From NCBI RefSeq assembly GCF_007991495.1, contig NZ_BJYL01000023.1:1-64000 (forward strand): a DNA stretch of 64,000 bases. Direction: 5' to 3'. Both the position numbers and the translations under genes were made by a program. A model generated the notes under the pieces. The model was not told where the DNA came from and did no database searches. It worked only from the letters and a program-made list of their open reading frames with translations. Of this stretch, positions 55,738 to 64,000 are shown piece by piece (the stretch's first letter is position 1; every line of letters starts with the position of its first letter). Origin of the DNA: Sporosarcina luteola. GTDB taxonomy: Bacteria > Bacillota > Bacilli > Bacillales_A > Planococcaceae.

Positions 55738-56442
55738 ATGCAGAAAAATGTTTTCCCTACTGACAAGGTACCCTCCAAAATGCCAGTTGGAAAAAGAATT
55801 TATTATTACCTTGCTCTTTCCTTCTTCGGGGCGTTCGGCGTTGCACTATTATACTTGGCCTTCGATACACTCTCAGACGGGGATTGGCTAGTTGCAGCCC
55901 TACTCGGCGGGATTTCCCTGTTCATCGGATGGATAGTCATTAAACTTCTAATGCTGCCCCGGCAAAAAGGGCCAACAGCAGTCACAAAAGTGGAGGAACC
56001 AGGGGGCTACACAATCTATTCTACAAACGAGTGGACCGGTGAAACGGAGTCCGTCATCTTTCATTACGCTCAAATAACAGACTTGATCATCGGCATCTGG
56101 ACCAATCTGGGATTCAAAGGAAGGAAAAATGATTACGTCGGCGCACGGCTTCTTTATCGGTATAAGGATACGAACGGAAAAATGAAATACGTGGATACAA
56201 CCATCATTAGTGAATCCTCTTTAGCAGAATGGGTTGAAGTAATTCGAAAAAATCAAATCCCATCCCGCATAACGAACCTGAATATCTCGGCAGTGAAAGA
56301 AATGCAATTTGATGAAATGCTTGATAGAATCGAAGCCATTCCATTTGACGGTTCAATCTCGGTGAAGGACTATTTTATGCAACAAGAGGACTTCTCACTA
56401 TGGCAACCTCCTTCATTGAAAAAAAGCAATCCTTCCAGTTGA
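55738..56442 (+). CDS. Small membrane protein of unknown function
   Basis: The 234-residue product has two hydrophobic segments (about residues 24-42 and 48-72) followed by a soluble domain of about 160 residues with HYAQITDLIIGIWTNLGFKG near residue 102. I cannot assign a family. GAGGAG lies about 10 bases before the ATG. It diverges from the gene at 53925-55604, and its last codons lie inside the bioB terminator. Confidence 0.75.
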   Translation: MQKNVFPTDKVPSKMPVGKRIYYYLALSFFGAFGVALLYLAFDTLSDGDWLVAALLGGISLFIGWIVIKLLMLPRQKGPTAVTKVEEPGGYTIYSTNEWTGETESVIFHYAQITDLIIGIWTNLGFKGRKNDYVGARLLYRYKDTNGKMKYVDTTIISESSLAEWVEVIRKNQIPSRITNLNISAVKEMQFDEMLDRIEAIPFDGSISVKDYFMQQEDFSLWQPPSLKKSNPSS

Positions 56443-56465
56443 CGTTCATCATCTGGTTGGATTGC
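56419..56465 (-). terminator. Terminator after bioB
   Basis: On the minus strand GCAATCCAACCAG (56453-56465) pairs with CTGGAAGGATTGC (56426-56438), followed by seven T. It overlaps the stop codon of the convergent plus-strand gene. Confidence 0.88.
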
Positions 56466-56482
56466 CCTTTATCTTTATTTAA

Positions 56483-57487
56483 TCAGATTGTCATCGGGCG
56501 TTTTGCCAACGGCTCCAAATCGACCTCAAAACCTAAGTCTTCTAACATCTGCCTGTCCCGGTCACCCTCTTGTCCCGCTGTCGTCAAATAATCGCCTATG
56601 AAGATTGAATTTGCCGGATAAAGTCCGAGCGGCTGAAGCGATCGTAAATTCAATTCGCGCCCACCCGAAATCCGGATTTCTTTTGTCGGATTCATAAAAC
56701 GGAAGAGACATAGCACCTTCAAGCAATAGCGCGGTGTCAACTCATCCGTTCCTTCAAGCGGTGTCCCATCCACCGCGTGCAAAAAGTTTACTGGAATTGA
56801 ATCGGCGTCCATCTCATGCAGGCTGCGTGCCATTGCGATGACATCTCTTTTCGTCTCCCGCATACCGATAATCACACCCGAACAAGGTGAAATTCCTGCT
56901 TCCTTCGCCATTTCCACCGTACTCACGCGGTCATCATACGTATGGGATGTCGTGATGCTATCATGATGTGCAGCGGATGTATTGATATTATGGTTGTACC
57001 GGTCGACCCCCGCTTCTTTCAGACGTTTTGCCTGTTCAGGTTTCAAGATGCCAAGGCATGCGCAGACAGTCATACTGCGATGTTTTGCTTTAATTTCTTT
57101 AACGGAATCAATGACGATTTCAAGTTCCCGGTTTACAGGACCCCGCCCACTTGCAACAATGCAATACGTGCCCGCATTTACCGATGCCGCACGATCAGCA
57201 CCCGCTACGATCTCTTCCTGTTTCATCATTGCATATTTTTCAATCGGAGCTTTTGAAACAATAGATTGCGCACAATAGCCGCAGTTTTCCGGGCATAATC
57301 CGGACTTAGTATTGATGATCATGTTCAGCTTCACTTTATTTCCAAAATAATGTTTTCGAATTTCATAGGATGCTTGCAGCAGTGGAAGGAGATCATCGTC
57401 CGCGCAATCCAAAATGAAATGCGCTTCCCGATCCGACAATTCTCCGCCAGCCAACACACGGTCTGCCAGTTCCCGATAAATCGTCAA
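56483..57487 (-). CDS. bioB: Biotin synthase
   Basis: The 334-residue radical SAM enzyme inserts sulfur into dethiobiotin. The 4Fe-4S cysteines are Cys65, Cys69 and Cys72 (CPENCGYC); further conserved residues for the 2Fe-2S site are in ASGRGP, VCACLGIL and the arginine of EIRISGGRE. It starts at TTG, overlapping the bioY stop, with GAGG 8 bases before. bioY and bioB form a BirA-controlled pair. Confidence 0.95.
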   Translation of the reverse strand: MTIYRELADRVLAGGELSDREAHFILDCADDDLLPLLQASYEIRKHYFGNKVKLNMIINTKSGLCPENCGYCAQSIVSKAPIEKYAMMKQEEIVAGADRAASVNAGTYCIVASGRGPVNRELEIVIDSVKEIKAKHRSMTVCACLGILKPEQAKRLKEAGVDRYNHNINTSAAHHDSITTSHTYDDRVSTVEMAKEAGISPCSGVIIGMRETKRDVIAMARSLHEMDADSIPVNFLHAVDGTPLEGTDELTPRYCLKVLCLFRFMNPTKEIRISGGRELNLRSLQPLGLYPANSIFIGDYLTTAGQEGDRDRQMLEDLGFEVDLEPLAKRPMTI

Positions 57488-58080
57488 TGTGCACGCCTCA
57501 CTTTCAGAACCTTATACATCCGATGGCCAAAAATCCCCGCAAGGATCGACAAGAGAATGTCTTTCGGCAGCGGCGGCACCATCCAGATCCAAGCAACTTT
57601 ATATGTGAATGCATCAGGCGCTGCTGACCATAATTTATAAGCGAAATACAACCAATTCGTCCCAAACAAATAATTTACACTCATACCAACCAAAGCTGCG
57701 ATGACATAGCTTCTCAAGCTTCCGTTCTTTTCAACAATCTTCCCCGCGACATACGCAACTAGTATGAACGACACGACGAAGCCAAAAGTAGGTACTAAAA
57801 TGAAGCCGAATCCGCCTTGAAATTTCGAAAAAATCGGTGCCCCCGCTAAGCCAACCACCATATAAACCGTCATCGAAATGGCTCCGAGACGGCTACCAAG
57901 GAGAAGACCCGCCAAGACGGCGAAAAATGTTTGTAATGTTATCGGTACCCCACCGATCACTAGGAACGGAACAAACGAAGTAATATTCGCCCCGATCATC
58001 ATCAATGCGGCAAACATCCCACAATAGACGAGACTGAGCGCACTCATCCCACTTTTTGATTTCACTGTAGCTGTTGTCAT
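57484..58080 (-). CDS. bioY: Biotin ECF transporter S-component BioY
   Basis: The 198-residue membrane protein has six hydrophobic segments and the BioY features GGVPITLQTFFAVLAGLLLG and VGLAGAPIFSKFQGGFGFIL. It captures biotin for the ECF module, which is at 1.9-4.5 kb. A BirA-type operator overlaps its promoter. No other biotin genes are nearby. Confidence 0.93.
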   Translation of the reverse strand: MTTATVKSKSGMSALSLVYCGMFAALMMIGANITSFVPFLVIGGVPITLQTFFAVLAGLLLGSRLGAISMTVYMVVGLAGAPIFSKFQGGFGFILVPTFGFVVSFILVAYVAGKIVEKNGSLRSYVIAALVGMSVNYLFGTNWLYFAYKLWSAAPDAFTYKVAWIWMVPPLPKDILLSILAGIFGHRMYKVLKVRRAH

Positions 58081-58112
58081 AAATACACCCCATCATTTGA
58101 GTTATCTTTAAC

Positions 58113-58141
58113 AGAATAAAAGTTAACTCAACTTGTGTCAA
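58113..58141 (-). promoter_or_regulatory. bioYB promoter
   Basis: On the minus strand TTGACA (58136-58141) and TATTCT (58113-58118) are 17 bases apart. The -35 box forms part of the BirA-type operator. Confidence 0.8.
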
Positions 58142-58164
58142 CCTATTTTTAATATTAGTTAACA
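58136..58164 (-). promoter_or_regulatory. BirA-type operator of bioYB
   Basis: The plus strand reads TGTCAACC, about 14 bases, then GTTAACA, matching the BirA box with TGTTAAC half-sites in inverted arrangement. It overlaps the -35 box, so biotin-bound BirA would block transcription. Confidence 0.75.
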
Positions 58165-58279
58165 TATTTATTTTCATGCGTGATTAAGAATATTTAAGAA
58201 CTTTTGAAAGTATTTATACGTGTATATACGGATTTTCCGTTTAAAAAAATCGATAGCATATTCCGCTACCGACTTTTCA

Positions 58280-58465
58280 TCAATGATCTTTATCTTCACT
58301 TTTTGGGAATAAAAAATGGGCGAGTATACCGCTTAAGATTGCTGCCCCAATCGTTATCCATACTCTGGATGTCCCTGGCACTTCCTGAAAGTTCTTATGG
58401 AGCATATACCATGAAATTCCTGCGACAAGGAGTGCAATCGGAATGGAAAATTTAAAAATCCTCAA
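58280..58465 (-). CDS. Small two-helix membrane protein, unknown function
   Basis: The 61-residue product has two hydrophobic segments (about residues 5-22 and 36-55) and a charged end SEDKDH. TTG at 58465 has AAGGTGA 5-7 bases upstream; a GTG at 58474 lies inside that site. I cannot name a family. It lies between the bioY promoter and the SAM riboswitch. Confidence 0.6.
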   Translation of the reverse strand: MRIFKFSIPIALLVAGISWYMLHKNFQEVPGTSRVWITIGAAILSGILAHFLFPKSEDKDH

Positions 58466-58578
58466 CGTTTTCACCTTCTACTTTTTGTTCATACGCCCAT
58501 TCTATCACAATTCGGGTATTGACGTATTGTACATTTAACGATATGATGTGTTAAATTATTCAAACAACTATATATTGA

Positions 58579-58742
58579 TTCTTATCAAGAGAAGCCGAGG
58601 GACTGGCCCGTCGAAGCTTCAGCAACCAACCGTTATTGCCGGTAAGGTGCTAATTCCAGCAGGTCGCTAGCGGCCTGGCAGATGAGAAGAAGAGCGAACT
58701 ATCGCATTTTAAAAGCCTTCTTTTCGAGAAGGCTTTTTTATT
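58579..58742 (+). promoter_or_regulatory. SAM-I (S-box) riboswitch with terminator
   Basis: The S-box core is visible: AGAGAAGCCGAGGGACTGGCC, then CTTCAGCAACC and AAGGTGCTAATTCCAGCAG, closing with GATGAGAAG. A terminator (AAGCCTTC/GAAGGCTT, then T residues) ends at 58742. SAM binding would stop transcription of the methionine genes that follow. Confidence 0.97.
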
Positions 58743-58770
58743 TTTATATAACACGGGAGGATGATGGGGC

Positions 58771-60618
58771 ATGAACTTACTTAAGAGATTGCAAAAGGAA
58801 ATACTCGTTGCAGACGGGGCGATGGGGACCTTGCTTTATTCATACGGCATTGACTTTTGTTATGAAGAATTGAATGTTGAAAAGCCTGAAGTGATTGAAA
58901 AAATCCACCAAGATTATATTGCTGCCGGCGCGGATGTCATTCAGACAAATACGTACGGTGCGAACGCCCTTAAACTCGCCCGTTATGGCATGGAAAAAAG
59001 GGTGAAGGAGTTCAACGAAGCAGCGATCAGGATTGCAAAGCGCGCAGCAGCCCCCGGCAATCAGTACGTCCTTGGCACGATTGGAGGATTGCGCGGCATT
59101 CGAAAAAGTGACGCATCGCTTGACGAAGTGGTAACGATGGTACGTGAACAGGCAGACGCCTTGCTTTCAGGCGATCCTGATGGACTATTACTCGAAACAT
59201 ACTATGATTTCGAAGAATTATCGACGGTCGTCAAAGAACTGCGAACATTAACCGATATGCCGATCATTGCGCAAGTTTCAATGGATGAACCCGGCATCTT
59301 GCAAAATGGGATGCAGCTCAATGACGCACTACATCAGCTCGAAACTCTTGGAGCGGATATCGTCGGCGTTAACTGCCGATTGGGCCCTTACCATACAATC
59401 CAGGCATTCGAGAATGTGACGCTGCCGAATCACGCTTTCTTATCCGCCGCCCCTAATGCAAGCTTGCTCGATGTCGAGGACGGCAGGATTGTCTATTCGT
59501 CCGAAGCCGATTATTTCGGTCGTGCCGCAACGTTTCTTCGTGAGGAAGGCGTCCGTCTCATCGGCGGATGCTGCGGCACAACTCCGATGCATATCGCTGC
59601 TGCGAAAAAGCATTTGAAAGGGTTGGCACCGATTACGAAAAAAACGGTCACTCCACAAAAGCCGATCGTCATACGGGAAGCGGAGCCTGCAAAACACGAA
59701 CCCTTGCACATTAAAGCCAAAACGGAGCGGACGGTCATCGTGGAGTTAGACACACCCCGGCATTTGGAGACCGATAACTATTTTGAAGGAGCAAACCTGC
59801 TATATGAAGCAGGCGTGGATGCAATCACAATGGCGGATAATTCCCTAGCCTCCCCCCGCATCAGCAATATGGCCATGGGGTCGATGTTGAAGCATGAACA
59901 TAATGTTCGTCCGCTCGTCCACTTGACGTGTCGTGATCATAACTTGATCGGCTTGCAATCACACTTGATGGGGCTAGATGCGCTCGGCGTCCACGATATT
60001 CTCGCTGTCACGGGAGACCCGACGAAAGTTGGCGATTTCCCTGGGGCGACAAGCGTCTATGACGTCTCCAGCATGGAATTATTGCAGCTCATTAAACAAT
60101 TAAACGAAGGAATTTCCTTCACAGGCAAGTCACTGCGCAAAAAAGCAAAGTTCTCTGTCGCCGCTGCATTTAATCCGAATGTCCGGGTTCTCGACCGAGC
60201 TGTTCAACGCCTTGAAAAGAAGATTGAATGCGGTGCGGATTACTTCATCACACAACCGGTCTACACGAAAGAGAAAATCATCGACATTTACGAAGCAACG
60301 AAGCATCTCGATACACCGATCTTCATCGGCATCATGCCGCTAACGAATATAAGAAACGCGGAATTCATGCATCATGAAGTACCTGGCATCAAACTATCCG
60401 AAGAGGTTCTCGGAAGGATGGCCGCTTGCGGAGATGACCGTGAAAAAGCGACACAGGAAGGCATCGATATCGCAAAGGAACTGATCGACACAGCCGCAGA
60501 ACTATTCAACGGCATCTATATCATTACCCCATTCCTCCGATATGACATGTCTTTGGAACTGATCACCCATATTAAAGAACTTGACGAGGAAAAGGAGAGG
60601 AAGATTGTCCATGCCTAA
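58771..60618 (+). CDS. Bifunctional homocysteine S-methyltransferase/methylenetetrahydrofolate reductase
   Basis: The 615-residue product (YitJ-type) has an N-terminal homocysteine S-methyltransferase domain (ADGAMGTLL near residue 13, zinc site GGCCGTT near residue 267) and, from about residue 310, a methylenetetrahydrofolate reductase domain. It supplies methyl-THF and may itself methylate homocysteine. It overlaps metH by 8 bases, and both lie under the S-box. Confidence 0.94.
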   Translation: MNLLKRLQKEILVADGAMGTLLYSYGIDFCYEELNVEKPEVIEKIHQDYIAAGADVIQTNTYGANALKLARYGMEKRVKEFNEAAIRIAKRAAAPGNQYVLGTIGGLRGIRKSDASLDEVVTMVREQADALLSGDPDGLLLETYYDFEELSTVVKELRTLTDMPIIAQVSMDEPGILQNGMQLNDALHQLETLGADIVGVNCRLGPYHTIQAFENVTLPNHAFLSAAPNASLLDVEDGRIVYSSEADYFGRAATFLREEGVRLIGGCCGTTPMHIAAAKKHLKGLAPITKKTVTPQKPIVIREAEPAKHEPLHIKAKTERTVIVELDTPRHLETDNYFEGANLLYEAGVDAITMADNSLASPRISNMAMGSMLKHEHNVRPLVHLTCRDHNLIGLQSHLMGLDALGVHDILAVTGDPTKVGDFPGATSVYDVSSMELLQLIKQLNEGISFTGKSLRKKAKFSVAAAFNPNVRVLDRAVQRLEKKIECGADYFITQPVYTKEKIIDIYEATKHLDTPIFIGIMPLTNIRNAEFMHHEVPGIKLSEEVLGRMAACGDDREKATQEGIDIAKELIDTAAELFNGIYIITPFLRYDMSLELITHIKELDEEKERKIVHA

Positions 60619-63600
60619 ACATCCAATCGAACAACAACTGAAAAACAGAATCCTCATCATAGACGGAGCGATGGGCACGATGCTGCAGGCGGAGGATCTC
60701 TCTGCAGACGATTTCGGCGGAGAGGAATACGAAGGCTGCAACGAATACTTGAACATTCTTCGACCTGATATTCTTGATAACATTCATCGTTCCTATTTGG
60801 AGGCAGGCGCGGATATCATCTGCACGAACACTTTCGGAGGCACTCCCCTCGTACTCGACGAATTCAGCCTCGGCCACCGTGCTTCGGAAATCAACAAAAA
60901 GGCTGTGGAAATCGCGAAACAGTGCGCAGCCGACTATTCGACTTCAGAGTGGCCGCGTTTCGTCGCCGGTGCAATCGGGCCGACAACGAAGACACTTTCC
61001 GTCACGGGAGGCATTACTTTCGATAAGCTTTCAGAGGAATTTTACGTTCAGGCGAAGGCATTGATCGAAGGCGGTGCCGATCTTTTATTGATGGAAACGA
61101 GCCAAGATATGCTTAACGTAAAAGCGGGTACAATCGGGATCAAACGGGCATTCGATGAAACGGGCATCGAGCTGCCGGTCATGATTTCAGGGACGATTGA
61201 GCCGATGGGTACGACATTAGCCGGGCAAAGCATCGAAGCGTTCTATATTTCCATTGAGCATATTAAGCCGCTTTCCGTCGGATTGAACTGTGCAACAGGA
61301 CCGGAATTCATGACCGATCATTTGCGCTCGCTTTCCGAATTGTCGACAGGCTTCGTCACTTGCTATCCGAACGCGGGTCTCCCAGACGAGGAAGGCCACT
61401 ACCATGAATCGCCGGAATCATTATCCATGAAGTTGAAAGGATTTGCGGAAAAAGGGTGGCTGAATATGGTCGGCGGTTGTTGCGGAACGACTCCTGACCA
61501 TATCCGTGCAATACGAGAAGCGGTTGCCGGTCTTGCTCCGCGCCAAAAGCCGGAAAGCGGGCATGAGCATGCGGTTTCAGGAATTGAACCGTTATTGTAC
61601 GATCCATCGATGCGCCCGTTGTTAATCGGCGAGCGAACGAACGTCATCGGTTCAAGAAAATTTAAACGCTTGATTGTCGATGAGAAATTCGAGGAGGCTT
61701 CCGAGATTGCACGCGCCCAAGTGCGCGGAGGCGCCCATGTCCTTGACATCTGTCTCGCAAACCCCGATCGAGACGAACTGGAAGACATGAAGAACTTCAT
61801 GCAGGAAGTCGTCAAAAAGGTGAAAGTTCCTCTCGTCATTGATTCGACAGATGAAAATGTCATCGAAGAAGCATTGAAATATTCACAAGGGAAAGCGATC
61901 ATCAACTCCATCAACTTGGAGGATGGCGAAGAACGGTTCGACGCTGTCCTTCCCCTTGTGAAAAAGTTTGGTGCAGCGGTTGTCGTCGGGACGATCGATG
62001 AAACCGGTATGGCAGTGACGCGGGAACGAAAGCTCGAAGTAGCGGAACGATCCTATGACCTGCTTGTGAATAAATGGGGATTGGCGCCTGAAGATATCAT
62101 TTTCGATCCGCTCGTATTCCCTGTCGGAACGGGTGATGAGCAGTACATCGGTTCTGCAGTCGAAACGATTGAAGGCATCAGGTTGATTAAAGAGAAAATG
62201 CCCCGTTGCTTGACGACGCTTGGTGTGAGCAACGTGTCTTTCGGACTCCCCCCTGTTGGCCGGGAAGTACTGAACGCGGTGTATTTGTATCATTGCACCC
62301 AGGCAGGTCTCGATTACGCGATTGTCAATACAGAGAAATTGGAACGCTACGCTTCGATTCCAGAGAATGAAATAAAACTTGCGAATGATCTGTTGTTCAC
62401 GACGACTGATCAGACGCTTGCGGATTTCACGGACTTTTACCGAGATAAGAAAAAGGAGAAGACCGAGGATGATATTCCGAAGACGGTTCCCGAACGATTG
62501 GCTTATTACGTTGTAGAGGGTACGAAGGAAGGGTTGATTCCCGACTTGGAGGCGGCGCTACAGATGTATGATACGCCCCTTGAGGTTATTAACGGACCGT
62601 TGATGGAAGGGATGTCAGAGGTCGGCCGTCTGTTCAATGATAACCAGCTGATTGTAGCGGAAGTGTTGCAAAGTGCGGAAGTGATGAAGGCTTCGGTCTC
62701 ATTCCTTGAGCAGTTCATGGAGAAGAAAGAGGACGATTCCGGGAAAGGGAAAATTGTGTTGGCGACGGTCAAAGGGGATGTACATGACATCGGGAAGAAC
62801 TTAGTCGATATCATTTTAAGCAATAACGGATTCCGGGTCATTGATATCGGCATTAAAGTGACGCCGGCAACGCTCATCGACGTCATTCGAAAAGAGAAGC
62901 CGGATATTATCGGTTTGTCCGGTTTGCTTGTAAAATCGGCGCAACAGATGGTGATTACTGCGCAGGATTTCAAGGCGGCGGGTATTAATACTCCTGTCAT
63001 GGTCGGAGGAGCAGCATTGACGCGCAGATTTACGGAGACGAAAATTGCTGCAGAATATGATGGTCCCGTCATTTATGCGAAGGATGCGATGCAAGGGCTT
63101 GAGCTCGCGAATCGATTGCAGAGCGGCGAGAAAGAGACTTTGCTGAGCGAGCTTGTCGAGAAGCAGGAGAAGCGGCTCGAGTCGGAGGCGATCCGCGCGA
63201 CACGGGATACGGCAGTTGCCGTTTTACCGAGGCCAGTGAAGACGGTGCGGGAGGACGCACCGGTGTTTGTCCCTTCCGATTTACGGCGACGTGTCATGAA
63301 GGATTATTCGGTTTCCCATTTGTATCCGTACGTCAATATGCGGACGCTGATCGGGCATCATCTAGGTTTGCGTGGCAATGTCGACAAGATGCTTTCGGAT
63401 AAAGAAGAGCGCGCTGTGCAGCTAAGCGAAATGGTGACCGGATTTTTGGAGTCGGGCAATCTTTCGGCTTCCGGCATGTATCAATTCTTCCCTGCACAGG
63501 CGGACGGTGATGATGTGATCATTTATGATCCGATTGATGCGCAGACAGAAATCGAGCGCTTCACGTTCCCCCGTCAAAGCAAGGAGCCGTTCCTCTGCCT

Positions 63601-64000
63601 TGCCGACTTTTTGAAGACTGTCGACAGCGGCGAGATGGACTATGTTGCGTTCATGCAAGTGACAGCAGGGCATGGCGTGCGGAATTATGCGAATCAGTTA
63701 AAGGCGGAAGGGAAGTTTCTTGAGAGCCATGCGTTCCAAGCGACGGCACTTGAATTGGCGGAAGGATTCGCGGAGCGTGTCCACCAAGAAATCCGTGACC
63801 AATGGGGCTTTCCGGATGCAACGGATTTCACGATGCGCGACCGATTCGCCGCAAAATACCAGGGGCAACGCTTTTCGTTCGGCTATCCGGCTTGTCCAAA
63901 TTTGGACGATCAAGCAAAGCTGTTCGGTTTGTTGAAGCCGGAAGATATCGGCGTCTATTTAACAGAAGAATTCATGATGGAGCCCGAAGCATCCGTATCA
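60611..64000 (+). CDS. metH: Cobalamin-dependent methionine synthase (partial, runs off window)
   Basis: The frame is open from ATG at 60611 to the window end (over 1130 codons). Domains in order are homocysteine-binding (DGAMGTML near residue 18; zinc site GGCCGTT near residue 291), folate-binding pterin domain ([14 protein letters not shown]), cobalamin cap and binding (DVHDIGKN near residue 722), and activation domain, ending near [11 protein letters not shown]. It transfers the methyl group of methyl-THF to homocysteine through vitamin B12. The stop lies just beyond the window. Confidence 0.96.
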   Translation, partial: MPKHPIEQQLKNRILIIDGAMGTMLQAEDLSADDFGGEEYEGCNEYLNILRPDILDNIHRSYLEAGADIICTNTFGGTPLVLDEFSLGHRASEINKKAVEIAKQCAADYSTSEWPRFVAGAIGPTTKTLSVTGGITFDKLSEEFYVQAKALIEGGADLLLMETSQDMLNVKAGTIGIKRAFDETGIELPVMISGTIEPMGTTLAGQSIEAFYISIEHIKPLSVGLNCATGPEFMTDHLRSLSELSTGFVTCYPNAGLPDEEGHYHESPESLSMKLKGFAEKGWLNMVGGCCGTTPDHIRAIREAVAGLAPRQKPESGHEHAVSGIEPLLYDPSMRPLLIGERTNVIGSRKFKRLIVDEKFEEASEIARAQVRGGAHVLDICLANPDRDELEDMKNFMQEVVKKVKVPLVIDSTDENVIEEALKYSQGKAIINSINLEDGEERFDAVLPLVKKFGAAVVVGTIDETGMAVTRERKLEVAERSYDLLVNKWGLAPEDIIFDPLVFPVGTGDEQYIGSAVETIEGIRLIKEKMPRCLTTLGVSNVSFGLPPVGREVLNAVYLYHCTQAGLDYAIVNTEKLERYASIPENEIKLANDLLFTTTDQTLADFTDFYRDKKKEKTEDDIPKTVPERLAYYVVEGTKEGLIPDLEAALQMYDTPLEVINGPLMEGMSEVGRLFNDNQLIVAEVLQSAEVMKASVSFLEQFMEKKEDDSGKGKIVLATVKGDVHDIGKNLVDIILSNNGFRVIDIGIKVTPATLIDVIRKEKPDIIGLSGLLVKSAQQMVITAQDFKAAGINTPVMVGGAALTRRFTETKIAAEYDGPVIYAKDAMQGLELANRLQSGEKETLLSELVEKQEKRLESEAIRATRDTAVAVLPRPVKTVREDAPVFVPSDLRRRVMKDYSVSHLYPYVNMRTLIGHHLGLRGNVDKMLSDKEERAVQLSEMVTGFLESGNLSASGMYQFFPAQADGDDVIIYDPIDAQTEIERFTFPRQSKEPFLCLADFLKTVDSGEMDYVAFMQVTAGHGVRNYANQLKAEGKFLESHAFQATALELAEGFAERVHQEIRDQWGFPDATDFTMRDRFAAKYQGQRFSFGYPACPNLDDQAKLFGLLKPEDIGVYLTEEFMMEPEASVS

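Noticed and set aside
53925..55778. 58-residue longer N-terminus of the 559-residue membrane protein
   Set aside because: It would run across the divergent promoter gap into the start of the opposite gene; the ATG at 55604 begins a clean membrane helix with a site before it.

Overview
The window looks like chromosomal DNA of a low-to-medium GC, spore-forming-type Firmicute of the Bacillales. Protein sequences and gene order point to the Planococcaceae (Sporosarcina-like), but the genus is inferred from general resemblance, not from a search. From about 0.1 to 51.8 kb almost everything is on the minus strand and follows, read right to left, the order known from Bacillus subtilis: ctsR-mcsA-mcsB-clpC-radA-yacL-ispD-ispF-gltX-cysE-cysS-mrnC-rlmB-rae1-sigH-rpmG-secE-nusG-rplK-rplA-rplJ-rplL-(rsmC-like)-rpoB-rpoC-rplGB-rpsL-rpsG-fusA-tuf, then the S10/spc/alpha cluster (rpsJ to rplQ), then ecfA1-ecfA2-ecfT-truA and rplM-rpsI. 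No rRNA or tRNA gene was seen.

Region by region (minus strand unless noted): 0-0.19 kb, two copies of a 52-bp tandem repeat and the rpsI terminator. 0.2-1.2 kb, L13/S9 with their own promoter and probable leader. 1.2-4.6 kb, truA and the energising module of an ECF vitamin transporter, preceded by a structured terminator-like leader. 4.7-19 kb, 29 genes for ribosomal proteins, RNA polymerase alpha, SecY, adenylate kinase and IF-1, plus one unrecognised gene where methionine aminopeptidase (map) is expected. 19.0-19.9 kb, a gap holding the S10 promoter and an unusual 19-unit, 21-bp repeat array. 19.9-36.4 kb, translation factors, RNA polymerase beta and beta', the L11/L1 and L10/L12 operons and NusG/SecE. 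36.4-51.8 kb, SigH, RNA enzymes, cysteine and isoprenoid genes, RadA and the CtsR heat-shock operon; disA is not between radA and yacL. 51.8-52.3 kb, a gap with an unrecognised plus-strand RNA-like element and terminator. 52.3-58.5 kb, accessory genes: a plus-strand AbgT-family transporter, two divergent membrane proteins of unknown function, and bioY-bioB with a BirA-type operator. 58.5-64 kb (plus), a SAM riboswitch followed by a homocysteine methyltransferase/MTHFR fusion and cobalamin-dependent methionine synthase, cut by the window edge.

Most of the window is ordinary core genome. Regulation can be read directly at several places: consensus promoters before rplM, rpsJ, tuf, rplGB-rpsL, rplJ, rplK, clpC, ctsR and bioY; a T-box before cysE-cysS; an L10 leader; two L1-site mimics before rplK and rplA; two identical CtsR operators; and an S-box. 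The best candidates for something undescribed are the 21-bp array between the str and S10 operons, the three-stem RNA-like leader before the AbgT transporter, the unknown 143-codon gene coupled to adk and infA, and the hairpin-enclosed leader of ecfA1.
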